A stretch of DNA of 64,000 bases. Source: Ensifer adhaerens (GTDB taxonomy: Bacteria > Pseudomonadota > Alphaproteobacteria > Rhizobiales > Rhizobiaceae). A program made the position numbers and the translations under genes. The DNA lies in NCBI RefSeq assembly GCF_001270265.1, contig NZ_LGAP01000005.1, positions 1-64,000 of the forward strand, read 5' to 3'. Of this stretch, positions 30,673 to 39,207 are shown one piece after another. Under the pieces are notes generated by a model, which did not search any database, was not told the DNA's origin, and saw only the letters and a list, made by a program, of their open reading frames with translations. How positions within the stretch are numbered: position 1 is the first letter of the stretch; each line of letters begins with the position of its first letter.

Positions 30673-31425
30673 TTCGTTTCTCTCCTTCCCCTTTTTTGGG
30701 TTTGTGATCGCAGGAGAGAAGTGCAAATCTTTCTCAAACGCAAGGCGGATTCTGCAACCCGCTGCATCTTTATCTATAGACCCGCAACTTTGCGAAATCA
30801 AAAGTTGTATTTCGTTTGCGATCGTTTTCGTCGTTTTTGCGACGCGGATGTGACAACCGGGCGGCAATCCACGCGTTTCTACTGTAACGTTTTAGGTGCA
30901 AGCTCGGCCTTGCCGGCTTGCCGCCCGGAATCAACCGCCATGCAAACTTCGTGAATTCCACGCGCAGTTTACGTAATGTGCGGAAAGAAAAGGAGGCTTT
31001 GCCGCAATCTTCTTGCAGAACGTTCATCGCGCGATGACACAGTGTTTCCCTATAGCCCGTTTTGACCCCGGTGCAAGCCGCCATCCGTGCACGGGAAAGT
31101 GGCATTTGACCAACTCGGCCCGCCGGTCGGTGACGCACCACTAGAAAGCGAAACGGTTAAATCCACCCTGTTGCATCCAGTCCACAGTAAAATCGATTGA
31201 AGCGGGTTCGCCACCCCTCGCACCCGGCCTCCGGGCCGTTGCCAAACCACTTTGATGAACTATTGTGCGCCAGACTTCGGTGGGCGCGACCATTTCGCGC
31301 GCGTTGTCGCGTCGCACAGCAAATCCGGCCATCGACAGGCGTCGATGAAACCATGTGCGGCGTCCTGGCCGGACCATTTTTCGTGGCGCACCAAGCTGTG
31401 CCGAAACACTAAAGGGAGATATCGA
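30673..31425. other. Long intergenic region between divergent oppA and fba
   Basis: 753 bp without a supportable gene; the open frames here are short and do not resemble proteins. It must hold both promoters. I see an inverted repeat CAACTTT-N9-AAAGTTG (30785-30807) about 115 bp upstream of oppA. The stretch around it is AT-rich, and only weak short repeats occur near fba (31225-31238). A small RNA or long leader could lie here, but the sequence alone does not show one. Confidence 0.5.
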
Positions 31426-32469
31426 ATGGCATTGATCACATTGCGGCAACTGCTCGACCATGCGGCGGAGAACGACTACGCGCTGCCGGCGTTCAATGTG
31501 AACAATCTCGAATACATTCAGGCCGTCATGCGCGCTGCTGACGCCACTGATTCTCCTGTGATCCTGCAGGCAAGCCGCGGTGCTCGCTCCTATGCGGGCG
31601 ATGCCTTCCTGCGCCACCTCATCCTGGGTGCCGCGGAAGAATATCCGCACATTCCGGTTTGTCTGCATCTCGATCACGGCGATCAGCCGTCGACCTGCAT
31701 CTCGGCAATCACCAACGGCTTTACCTCGGTCATGATGGACGGTTCGCTCGAGAAGGACGGCAAGACCGTCGCCAGCTATGAATACAATGTCGCCGTCACC
31801 GCCGAAGTCGTGAAGATCGCCCATGCGGCCGGCGTTTCGGTCGAAGGCGAACTCGGCTGCCTCGGCAACCTGGAAACCGGCGCCGGTGACAAGGAAGACG
31901 GCCACGGCTTCGAAGGCAAGCTGTCGCGCGAGGAACTGCTGACCGATCCGGAACAGGCTTTCGATTTCGTCACCAAGACCGGTGTCGATGCGCTCGCCGT
32001 CGCCATCGGCACCAGCCATGGCGCCTACAAGTTCACCCGCGAGCCGGACGGCGAGATCCTGTCGATCGAAACGATCGCCAAGATCAACAAGCGCCTGCCG
32101 AACACCCACCTCGTCATGCACGGATCGTCCTCCGTTCCGAAGGACCTGCAGGACCTGTTCAACACCTATGGCGGCAAGATGAAGCCAACCTGGGGTGTAC
32201 CGGTCTCGGAAATCCAGAAGGCGATCCCGCTCGGTGTCCGCAAGGTCAACATCGACACCGACCTGCGCCTGGCCATGACCGGCACGATCCGCAAGAACTT
32301 CGCCGAAAACCCGGAGAATTTCGACCCGCGCACCTATCTGAAGCCGGCGACGGCTCTCATGACCGAGGTTTGCAGGGAGCGTTTCGAAGCCTTCCGCACC
32401 GCCGGCAAGGCATCGAAGATCCGCACCCTGCGCCTGCCGGAGATGGCAAAGCGCTACGCAGCCGCCTGA
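31426..32469 (+). CDS. fba: Class II fructose-bisphosphate aldolase (Calvin-cycle subtype)
   Basis: 347 residues from the ATG at 31426 (AAAGGGAG upstream). The zinc and catalytic segments are present: HLDHGDQPS with D83 and H84, [25 protein letters not shown] and [10 protein letters not shown]. The length and sequence match the CbbA/FbaA subtype. It cleaves or forms fructose-1,6-bisphosphate in the cytoplasm. No other Calvin-cycle or glycolytic gene is adjacent, so it may serve gluconeogenesis during growth on dicarboxylates or amino acids. It is a single-gene unit with its own terminator. Confidence 0.93.
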   Translation: MALITLRQLLDHAAENDYALPAFNVNNLEYIQAVMRAADATDSPVILQASRGARSYAGDAFLRHLILGAAEEYPHIPVCLHLDHGDQPSTCISAITNGFTSVMMDGSLEKDGKTVASYEYNVAVTAEVVKIAHAAGVSVEGELGCLGNLETGAGDKEDGHGFEGKLSREELLTDPEQAFDFVTKTGVDALAVAIGTSHGAYKFTREPDGEILSIETIAKINKRLPNTHLVMHGSSSVPKDLQDLFNTYGGKMKPTWGVPVSEIQKAIPLGVRKVNIDTDLRLAMTGTIRKNFAENPENFDPRTYLKPATALMTEVCRERFEAFRTAGKASKIRTLRLPEMAKRYAAA

Positions 32470-32551
32470 TCCGCGAACCGGCCCGCCCCTCTTCCCAATG
32501 GAACGAAGGGAAGGGGGTGGCCTGTTCGAGCGCTTGGCGACAGACAACAGT

Positions 32552-32587
32552 CGGCGCGCGGCCCGTGATCAAGCGGACCGCGCGCCG
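32552..32587 (+). terminator. Terminator downstream of fba
   Basis: CGGCGCGCGG and CCGCGCGCCG form a perfect 10-bp stem with a 16-base loop, followed by ATTTCGTTTCG on the plus strand. It is positioned 83 bp after the fba stop and before the convergent msbA2-like gene. Confidence 0.7.
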
Positions 32588-32651
32588 ATTTCGTTTCGAT
32601 CACGATGGCTGGTTCGGCGAGCGGACGCAAGGCCACGCGATATCCAAGTGC

Positions 32652-32704
32652 GCGCTCAGGCCCAGCGCTCACTTGGGCCCAGTGCTCATTCAGGCGCGGC
32701 GCTC
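32652..32704. repeat. Short imperfect tandem repeat
   Basis: The heptamer GCGCTCA or close variants (gcgctca, gcgctca, gtgctca, gcgctcg) occurs four times at intervals of 13-17 bp, the middle copies within units resembling GGCCCAGCGCTCACTTG. The last copy lies inside the end of the msbA2-like gene. It is probably a small slippage expansion; no function is evident. Confidence 0.4.
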
Positions 32705-34483
32705 GCCCGCCGCTTCGTGCTCGTAAAGCTGATCCATGCTCAAGGTGGCCACGTCAGCGAAAGGCGTCTGGCTTTTCACCCGGCCACCGCCGAGGATGAC
32801 GACCTCGTCGCAGAATGAAATCGTGCTGCGGTGATGGCTGATGACTATGGTCGTGCGGTGCCCGGCCCTCGATTTCAGCGTCTCGACGATGGCCGCTTCG
32901 GACAGGCCGTCGACCGCGTTGGTGGCTTCGTCCAGGATCAGGATCTCGGGGTCGCGCACGAGGGCTCTGGCCAGCGCAACCCGCTGCCGCTGCCCCGCCG
33001 AGAGGCTGGCGCCTCTGTATCCGACGACGGTTTGATAGCCCTGCGGCAGGCTTTCGATGAAGCCGTGTGCTTCGGCCATCCTGGCCGCGTGCTCCACTTC
33101 TGCGGTGGAAGCCTCCCGGCCGTAGGTGATATTCTCCAGGATCGTACCATCCACCAATTCCAGGTCCTGGCTGGCGAGCGCGATCTGGCTCCGCCACTGA
33201 ACCGGGTCTATCCGGTTCAGGGGAATACCATCGACGAGGATCTGTCCCTCGTCCGGTTCGACGAAGCGGCATAACAGATTGACGATCGTCGTTTTCCCGG
33301 CACCGGACCGGCCGATGACCGCCGTCGAGCAGCCGCCACGGATTTTGAATGTCGCGGCATGCAGCACCACGGCACGCGAGCCCGAACTCGGATATCGGAA
33401 GGTCACCCCATCAAATCTCAGCTGCTGTCGCAGACAATCGAATGGCTCCTCCCCCTCGGGAGGCTTTGGCTTGTCGGATGCGTCCAACAGCCACCGCACC
33501 TCCTCCAATGACCCACTCCAGCCCTGGATCTGGCTCCAGGACAATTGCAGCGCACGCACGTGCGGCTGCAAGCGATAGAGCAGGACCACGAAGGCAACGA
33601 TGACGGGAAAGCTGACGCCGACAGACCAGGCGGCGACAACCACAGCCAGGAAGAGGGCGGAGTGAAGCGTCTCGGTGAGTGGCGGCAGCACGCTTTGACG
33701 GGCCTGTAGCGAGAACCCGGCGCGTCTGACGGCATCCGACGCCGCATCGAACACGGCCTTCTCCCGCGCCTCCTGGCCGAATATCCGTATCAAACGGCCG
33801 GCATGAACAAGATGAAGCATTCGAGCCGCAAGCTCGCTGTTGAAGGAGGTGACTTCTCGGCTCGGCCCCTTGAGGGTTGCAGACAGGGCGTAGTGCACGA
33901 GCTGGACGAGAACGAGGCCGAGGGCCACGAACAACGTCATCTGCCAGGACAGAAGTAGGAGGAACGCCAGGAGAATGACGGCGGCCGAGCCATTCACGAG
34001 CGCCGCAAGAACAGTCTGTATTGCATCGGAGGCCCGCCAGGATTCATTTGAAATGATGTTGAGCAGCCGCCCCGGATTCTCCTTCATGAAGAAGGGAAAA
34101 CCGACCCGCAGGAGCTGACCCGACAGGGCGCTGCGGATCGAGTGTCCTGCCTTGCCGTAGATGAAGGTCGCGAGCACGGTGTTGGCAAAGGCGAGGACGT
34201 TCTTAAGGCCGATCAGGGTAAAGGCAGCGCCGGCGATGACAATCAGCCGCTCGCCGTCATCCAATCCCGATCCGACCTGTTGGAACAGCGAGGAGACGCC
34301 GTTCAGTGCCGCCGGATCCTGATCGCCGGCAATGATGCCGAGCATGGGGATGATGAGGCCGATACCAACGCCCTCGAGTGCTGCGCTGCAAAGGCCGAGA
34401 ATCACCACGGCGGGAAGCAGACGCATTTGTCCGCCCAGCGCATCGCGCAATAGCTGCAGGCCCGGCAAGAAGATTCTGAACAT
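32690..34483 (-). CDS. msbA2: ABC exporter, fused membrane and ATPase domains (MsbA2-like)
   Basis: 597 residues. A six-helix exporter membrane domain (about 20-310) is followed by an ATPase domain with Walker A GRSGAGKT (391-398), signature [14 protein letters not shown] and Walker B ILILDEATNAVD. It is the last gene of a cluster with an acyltransferase and two glycosyltransferases. This resembles, as I recall, the S. meliloti region holding msbA2, which is needed for symbiosis and proposed to export a cell-surface polysaccharide intermediate. The name rests on that remembered context and on the fold; the exported molecule is unknown. Confidence 0.8.
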   Translation of the reverse strand: MFRIFLPGLQLLRDALGGQMRLLPAVVILGLCSAALEGVGIGLIIPMLGIIAGDQDPAALNGVSSLFQQVGSGLDDGERLIVIAGAAFTLIGLKNVLAFANTVLATFIYGKAGHSIRSALSGQLLRVGFPFFMKENPGRLLNIISNESWRASDAIQTVLAALVNGSAAVILLAFLLLLSWQMTLFVALGLVLVQLVHYALSATLKGPSREVTSFNSELAARMLHLVHAGRLIRIFGQEAREKAVFDAASDAVRRAGFSLQARQSVLPPLTETLHSALFLAVVVAAWSVGVSFPVIVAFVVLLYRLQPHVRALQLSWSQIQGWSGSLEEVRWLLDASDKPKPPEGEEPFDCLRQQLRFDGVTFRYPSSGSRAVVLHAATFKIRGGCSTAVIGRSGAGKTTIVNLLCRFVEPDEGQILVDGIPLNRIDPVQWRSQIALASQDLELVDGTILENITYGREASTAEVEHAARMAEAHGFIESLPQGYQTVVGYRGASLSAGQRQRVALARALVRDPEILILDEATNAVDGLSEAAIVETLKSRAGHRTTIVISHHRSTISFCDEVVILGGGRVKSQTPFADVATLSMDQLYEHEAAGERRA

Positions 34484-34494
34484 GGCGACCGTCC

Positions 34495-35523
34495 TCAGCG
34501 GTGGAGTTGCTCTTCGGCCCGTTGCTCGGCCGGACCTGGTGACCGCTCGGCGACGAACAGGCCCACGAACTTGAGGGCACCGAGCAGGTTCATGAAAACG
34601 ATCGGCCAGTGCGACAGGTGCAAGACGGGGTCGAACCGGGCGCCACCGAAGATTTCCCCGAACGCCGACCTAACGGTCCAAAAGAAATGCCGCAGCAGCC
34701 ACGGCGCGGTGCGCAGGTGCTTCAGGCAAAGCGCGCCATTGCCGAAGCTGTAGTTGCAATGAAGCGTCTCGATTGCCGCCCGTGCGCGACGGCCGTGATG
34801 ATGGAAGACGACCATGTCGGGGACATATTCGACGGGGATACCAAGCCGATCGGCGCGCACGAGATAATCGGTGTCCTCGGCCGACAGCAACGGCGCGCCG
34901 GCGCCAAACCGTTCGTCGAAGGGGCCAACGCGCGATGCGACATCACGATGCATCGTCATGTTGCACCCCAGCACGAAGCCGCCTGGATGAACCTCATGCG
35001 TCAGCCGTTCGCGCACGTTCGACCGTTTGATGGTGAACGGCAAGTCGGCGGGGTTGCCGAGCTCGACGCGGCCGCCGCGGATCACCCCGCCCTCGCCGCC
35101 TGCACAGTGGCGTTCCAGATCGCGCAGATAGCCGACGTCGACTTCGCAGTCATCATCGATGAAGATCAGGATCCTGCCGCGCGCATATGCCATTGCCGTA
35201 TTTCGGGCGACAGCCAGGCCCGGTCGGGTCTCGACGGCATGCGTGATCGCCATGGGTGACGCGGCCGCAATCCGGCTGATGCGATCGGGCGTGCCGTCTG
35301 TGGAGCCGTTATCCACCACAACAAGCTCGCATCGACCTACGGCATGGGAGCGGCACGCCGCCTCGATCGATCGGATACAGGCATCGAGCGCCTCGACGCG
35401 GTTGCGCGTGCAGACGATGAAGCTTGCGAAGGTCTCTTCGCGCGCGGCCGACGTCGGCACCCACGGCATGTCCGTCGCGTTCGCGCGTTCCGTTGCCGCC
35501 CATGCCGGGCGTTCGACTGTCAT
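34495..35523 (-). CDS. Family-2 glycosyltransferase with a C-terminal membrane segment
   Basis: 342 residues from the ATG at 35523, which begins one base after the previous stop; no clear ribosome-binding site is visible, so coupled translation is likely. The GT-A fold is shown by TRNRVEALDACIRSIE, ELVVVDNGSTDGTPD and the DxD-type motif FIDDDCEVD. An acidic catalytic candidate lies in LLSAEDTDYLVRAD. A hydrophobic segment near the end (about 300-320, VFMNLLGALKFVGLFVA) suggests membrane attachment. It would add a sugar to a lipid-linked polysaccharide precursor at the cytoplasmic face of the membrane. Confidence 0.85.
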   Translation of the reverse strand: MTVERPAWAATERANATDMPWVPTSAAREETFASFIVCTRNRVEALDACIRSIEAACRSHAVGRCELVVVDNGSTDGTPDRISRIAAASPMAITHAVETRPGLAVARNTAMAYARGRILIFIDDDCEVDVGYLRDLERHCAGGEGGVIRGGRVELGNPADLPFTIKRSNVRERLTHEVHPGGFVLGCNMTMHRDVASRVGPFDERFGAGAPLLSAEDTDYLVRADRLGIPVEYVPDMVVFHHHGRRARAAIETLHCNYSFGNGALCLKHLRTAPWLLRHFFWTVRSAFGEIFGGARFDPVLHLSHWPIVFMNLLGALKFVGLFVAERSPGPAEQRAEEQLHR

Positions 35524-35524
35524 A

Positions 35525-36628
35525 CTAGAACGGGCCATGACGGGGAAGGACGTTGGATGCCGGCACGGACTGCAGGTATCGCGACAGGGCATCCATGCGC
35601 CTCATCGCAGCCAGCGACAGGCTGCTGCACCAGGGCGCATGAACGCCTGCGATGAGGCCGTATCGCTCCCGGCGCCGGATAAGCCCCCATTTTCCCGTCC
35701 GCGTCAGGAACTCATGGGTGAGCTGCGGCCGCCGCTCGTCGCTGACAAGCTGGTAGAGGAAATAGAAGAGGTTCAAGGCGCCCTCCTCATAGCCGGCGCG
35801 GCTTTGCTGCGGGTACCTGGAAATCCTGTCTTCGAGCGCCAGTATGCAGTTCGCGGCATTTCCGATCGTCTCGGACGTGACGGCAAGGCCGATGTCATTG
35901 AGCGCCTGGGGATCGTCGCAAAGACGTTCGCGCTCGAGGTTTTCAGCAACAATCTGCAGGTGGGTGCGGCGCATTTGGCGCTTGTGCTTGTTCGTCACGC
36001 TGTTGCCATGGATACGATAGGCGACCATGGCCTCGTCGATCATCATCGCCGGAAAACGGTCGGTGACGCGCCGGAAGAGATCGAAATCCTCCGCATGCAC
36101 ATAAAGCGCGTCATAGGTGAGCATATCCTCCGGAATGACATGCCTGTTGTAGACGACGGTCGAGTGCATGAAAATCGTGAAGAACATCGACAGCGCCTTC
36201 AGGTTCTCCGGTCGATAGATCGGATTGGGCGTGCCGCGGACGATACGATCGCCGATGAGCGTATCGATGCGGGTGCCGCACAGCGCGAGCTGCGGCTGTT
36301 GCATGAACAGCGACACCTGCCGCGACAGCCGTGACGGATAGGAAATGTCGTCGGCATCCATCCGGGCGATGAGATCGCCCTTTGCCAGAGCGAGACCTTC
36401 GTTCAAGCTCGCGATCAAACCGCGGTTTTCGCGGGAGATGATGGTGACGCGGCCGTCGGCCTTTTGATAACGCCGCATGATTTCCAGTGAGCGATCACGC
36501 GAACCATCGTCGATGGCGATGATCTGCAGCCGTTCGTAGTCCTGCCTCAGAATACTCTCAAGCGCCGCGGCGAGATAGGACTCGGCGTTGTAGACGGGCA
36601 GCAGGACGGAAACCAACGGAACGGTCAT
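35525..36628 (-). CDS. Family-2 glycosyltransferase
   Basis: 367 residues from the ATG at 36628 (MTVPLVSVLLPVYNAESYL). The classical GT2 motifs are IIAIDDGSRDRSLEI and the DxD motif ARMDADDIS, with HAEDFDLFRR as the acceptor-side acidic motif. No membrane helices are apparent. It is the second gene of the polysaccharide cluster, 15 bp after the acyltransferase. The sugar donor and acceptor cannot be predicted. Confidence 0.87.
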   Translation of the reverse strand: MTVPLVSVLLPVYNAESYLAAALESILRQDYERLQIIAIDDGSRDRSLEIMRRYQKADGRVTIISRENRGLIASLNEGLALAKGDLIARMDADDISYPSRLSRQVSLFMQQPQLALCGTRIDTLIGDRIVRGTPNPIYRPENLKALSMFFTIFMHSTVVYNRHVIPEDMLTYDALYVHAEDFDLFRRVTDRFPAMMIDEAMVAYRIHGNSVTNKHKRQMRRTHLQIVAENLERERLCDDPQALNDIGLAVTSETIGNAANCILALEDRISRYPQQSRAGYEEGALNLFYFLYQLVSDERRPQLTHEFLTRTGKWGLIRRRERYGLIAGVHAPWCSSLSLAAMRRMDALSRYLQSVPASNVLPRHGPF

Positions 36629-36643
36629 GAACAATCTCGAACG

Positions 36644-37843
36644 TTATTGCAGATCTGAGGCTTGAAGCGCGTTTCCCCGGCCAGCGGCGTCCGCGCGATG
36701 AGCCGGATGCGGCAGCTCGTCCCTTCGCCCTTGAAACCAGTCGACAGTGCTTCTAGCGCTCGCGGCCGGTGCACTTGGCCGACCGTTGGCACGAAGATAG
36801 GGAAAGTGCCGCTTCAAGGCGTTGAGCGGCTTCTCCAACGCCAGCCAGGAGAACGCCGCCACGACCAAAGTGGCGGCACCTGCGACGACCAAACGCCCGA
36901 CGCCCTGTTCCGAAACGTTGACCGGTATCCACCCCTGCGCCTTGACGACCAGCGCCAGCACGACCGGATGAAACAGGTAGACGCCATAGCTGACGCGCCC
37001 GAGCGCCGTCAGCGGCGGGAATTCCAGCAACCTGCCGAAATCGCCACGAAACCCGGCGGAAGCGCTGCCGACCAACATTGCAAGCGGGACGAGAGGCAAA
37101 ACTTCGAGACCGATCCAAACGACCCAATCGAGCACCGGCCCCACCGGCATCGATCGACCCCAAAGCAGCACGAGGGATAATATGGAAAGCGGCAGCCAAC
37201 TGACTGTCATCCATCGCGGCCAGGCCGTGGCCGTCAACCGGTGAACTGCCAAGAGGGCACCAGCCGCCAGCGCATCCATCGATGCAGGAGGCAGAAGGTC
37301 TCGTGCAAGCGAGGGCTCCCCCGTGAGCGGCCAATAAAAGCGGTATGCCAGCGAACAGGCGATGACGCCGACGCAGAGCCGCCCGATCCAGCGGCACGGC
37401 GTCAGCAGAATAAGGAGCGGCCAGACGATGTAGAATTGTTCTTCAATGCTCAGGCTCCAGGTGTGGCAGAGCACCCACGGCGTCCACGCATCCTTGAGCG
37501 CGTACCAAAAGTTCGAGAGATAAAGCGCGTGCCATGCCCAGCCTTCCCTGGCGCCTTCCAGATTGACCAGCCACACGAGGCCCAGCATGCCGAAATAGGG
37601 TGGGAAGATGCGCAGGGCACGGCGAATATAGAACGACCTGAGGGCCGTCGCTGCTTCGAACTGCGCCGCGGAACGCGCGTCGAGGAGCAGCCGCGTTATC
37701 AGAAAGCCGCTGAGCACGAAGAACAGCCGCACGCCGACATGCCCCCAATGGGAATCGTCGGCGGCAAAGAAATGCGCGTACAGCACCATCGAAACGGCAG
37801 CGGCTCTCAATCCGTCCAGTTGCCGGTCGCGCATAGTCAGCAT
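36644..37843 (-). CDS. Membrane-bound acyltransferase (Acyl_transf_3/OafA type)
   Basis: 399 residues from the ATG at 37843 (GAGGGG upstream). About ten hydrophobic helices are visible. It has the family start RQLDGLRAAAVSMVLYAHFF with the catalytic-type His, then GVRLFFVLSGFLITRLLL, RRALRIFPPYF and TWSLSIEEQFYIVWPLL. Such proteins O-acylate (often acetylate or succinylate) sugars of exopolysaccharides, lipopolysaccharide or Nod factors. The last 45 residues are polar and appear unstructured. It is the first gene of the operon with two glycosyltransferases and the MsbA2-like exporter. Confidence 0.88.
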   Translation of the reverse strand: MLTMRDRQLDGLRAAAVSMVLYAHFFAADDSHWGHVGVRLFFVLSGFLITRLLLDARSAAQFEAATALRSFYIRRALRIFPPYFGMLGLVWLVNLEGAREGWAWHALYLSNFWYALKDAWTPWVLCHTWSLSIEEQFYIVWPLLILLTPCRWIGRLCVGVIACSLAYRFYWPLTGEPSLARDLLPPASMDALAAGALLAVHRLTATAWPRWMTVSWLPLSILSLVLLWGRSMPVGPVLDWVVWIGLEVLPLVPLAMLVGSASAGFRGDFGRLLEFPPLTALGRVSYGVYLFHPVVLALVVKAQGWIPVNVSEQGVGRLVVAGAATLVVAAFSWLALEKPLNALKRHFPYLRANGRPSAPAASARSTVDWFQGRRDELPHPAHRADAAGRGNALQASDLQ

Positions 37844-38164
37844 TAAATGTCCCCTCGGAGTTCCGACCGCTGCGGTCTACTTCCTGTGGAGCCAACTCCG
37901 TGGTCAGCTACGATTTTTGCCGCGAGGTTGCCATTTGCTTCCAAGAAGCGCGAAGGGTCCGGTCGGTCGCAAGACGCGTTGAGGGCGGCCCCCAAAACCT
38001 TAGGGCCGATTAGGGCCAAACTTTGACCGCTCGATTGGCAACCGCGCGCGTATACCGTCGGCTGACGGCTGACGCGACGCCCGCGAATTCGATCGCTGCT
38101 GCAGAACCGAACCGCAAGCGCTTGTTTCGTTTCAGAAACAAACATCCTCAAGTCAGCCCGAGGC
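37844..38164. other. Intergenic region with a short perfect hairpin
   Basis: 321 bp between the end of the MerR-XRE-cupin gene and the start of the acyltransferase operon, both on the minus strand. It must contain the promoter of the polysaccharide operon. TTGTTTC-gtttca-GAAACAA (38122-38141) is a perfect inverted repeat just after the regulator stop and could be a weak terminator or an operator. Direct repeats AGGGCC (38003-38021) and GGCTGAC (38062-38075) occur between. I see no gene here. Confidence 0.45.
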
Positions 38165-38977
38165 TCAGAATGTCGGCGGCGTGTTGATCCAGAGGAGAAC
38201 CGTTTCGCCGTCATGCCGGTTGGTCCAGGCATGGCGGCGTTTACTTTCAAAGTAGAGCGAATCGCCGACGCTCAGGTCGTAGAACTGGTCACTGTCGAGA
38301 ATGAACTCGACGCGCCCCGAAAGCACGTAGACGAATTCTTCCCCGTCATGCCGATAGGCGCCTTCGCTCGAAGCACCCGGCTCGAGCACGAAGCGATGGC
38401 AATCCATCTGGTTACGACCATCGGCCAGGAGCTGCACGGTGACGCCGGGCGTCGTCTTCGGCCAGCTTCGCCACTCTCCCGCACGGACGACGGCCCGGGC
38501 ATCGGCCTCTTCCTCACCGGAAAGGCTCGAAACCGTCGATCCGAAATATTCGGCGATATTGTGCAGGACGGCGACCGAAACCCCCTGCGAGGTTCTTTCG
38601 AGCGTCGAGAGGACGGAAGCGGCAATGCCAACTTCGCCTGCAACCTGCTCCAGCGTCCTGCCGGCGGCATGCCGCAGACTGCGCAACTTGCGGCCGACCT
38701 GATTGTCAATACCGCTCTCGCCCGCTGCAGGCGCGTCGTCATCCCCGACCCCTTCGGCTTCGAGTGCTTCTCTGATGGCAGCGGGATTGAGACCGCGCTC
38801 GACCCGGAACCAGGAGATGCGTTTCAGCCGGGCAAGATCACCTTCGGTGTATTGCCGGTGGCCGGTCGGCGAGCGCTCGGGCACCACCAGTCCTTGCGTT
38901 TCCCACAAACGGAGCGTCGAGGCGGATACACCCGCCAATCGTGCAGCCTCGGCAACCTTGTAGCGCACGCCGCCCAT
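38165..38977 (-). CDS. MerR-XRE-cupin three-domain transcriptional regulator
   Basis: 270 residues from the ATG at 38977; an upstream extension is possible but its sequence is low-quality. Residues 4-72 are a MerR-type winged helix (AARLAGVSASTLRLWETQGL). Residues 96-153 are an XRE-type helix-turn-helix (TLEQVAGEVGIAASVLSTLE). Residues 190-265 are a cupin sensor domain (RHDGEEFVYVLSGRVEF, then GDSLYFESKRRHAW). XRE-cupin proteins such as PuuR control amine and GABA metabolism; the added MerR domain is unusual. It is divergent from gabT with a 230-bp gap containing a perfect inverted repeat, so it probably controls gabTD. Confidence 0.85.
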   Translation of the reverse strand: MGGVRYKVAEAARLAGVSASTLRLWETQGLVVPERSPTGHRQYTEGDLARLKRISWFRVERGLNPAAIREALEAEGVGDDDAPAAGESGIDNQVGRKLRSLRHAAGRTLEQVAGEVGIAASVLSTLERTSQGVSVAVLHNIAEYFGSTVSSLSGEEEADARAVVRAGEWRSWPKTTPGVTVQLLADGRNQMDCHRFVLEPGASSEGAYRHDGEEFVYVLSGRVEFILDSDQFYDLSVGDSLYFESKRRHAWTNRHDGETVLLWINTPPTF

Positions 38978-39157
38978 TTTCTGTTTCCCTGTTTCGATCG
39001 CGGGTGCCGGCGCGAATCTGCGCCGCGCCCGCGCATTGGCGAACTTACCTGCCGGGCATGACCTTTTACAAGAATGCGTCATCAGCGCCGGTGTTCTCTC
39101 GATCACCAAATTTGATTTGCATTCCATTTTGAAAGATGTACCACTTCCCAAACAATC

Positions 39158-39174
39158 TTGCAGAAAAAATGCAA
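39158..39174. promoter_or_regulatory. Inverted repeat in the gabT promoter region
   Basis: TTGCA-gaaaaaa-TGCAA is a perfect inverted repeat 33 bp upstream of the gabT start, in an AT-rich stretch. A half-site TTTGCATT lies about 40 bp further upstream. It is a candidate operator for the divergently encoded MerR-XRE-cupin regulator. Confidence 0.45.
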
Positions 39175-39207
39175 TATATTGCCTCCGCCAGCAACAGGAC
39201 ACGCGCC

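Noticed and set aside
31141-32547. A 468-codon minus-strand open frame opposite fba
   Set aside because: The plus strand encodes a complete aldolase with all metal ligands; the minus-strand frame has no motif.
37843-38250. A 135-codon minus-strand open frame filling the gap before the acyltransferase
   Set aside because: It overlaps the end of the regulator gene in another frame, has no ribosome-binding site or recognisable motif, and the region shows features of a promoter and terminator.
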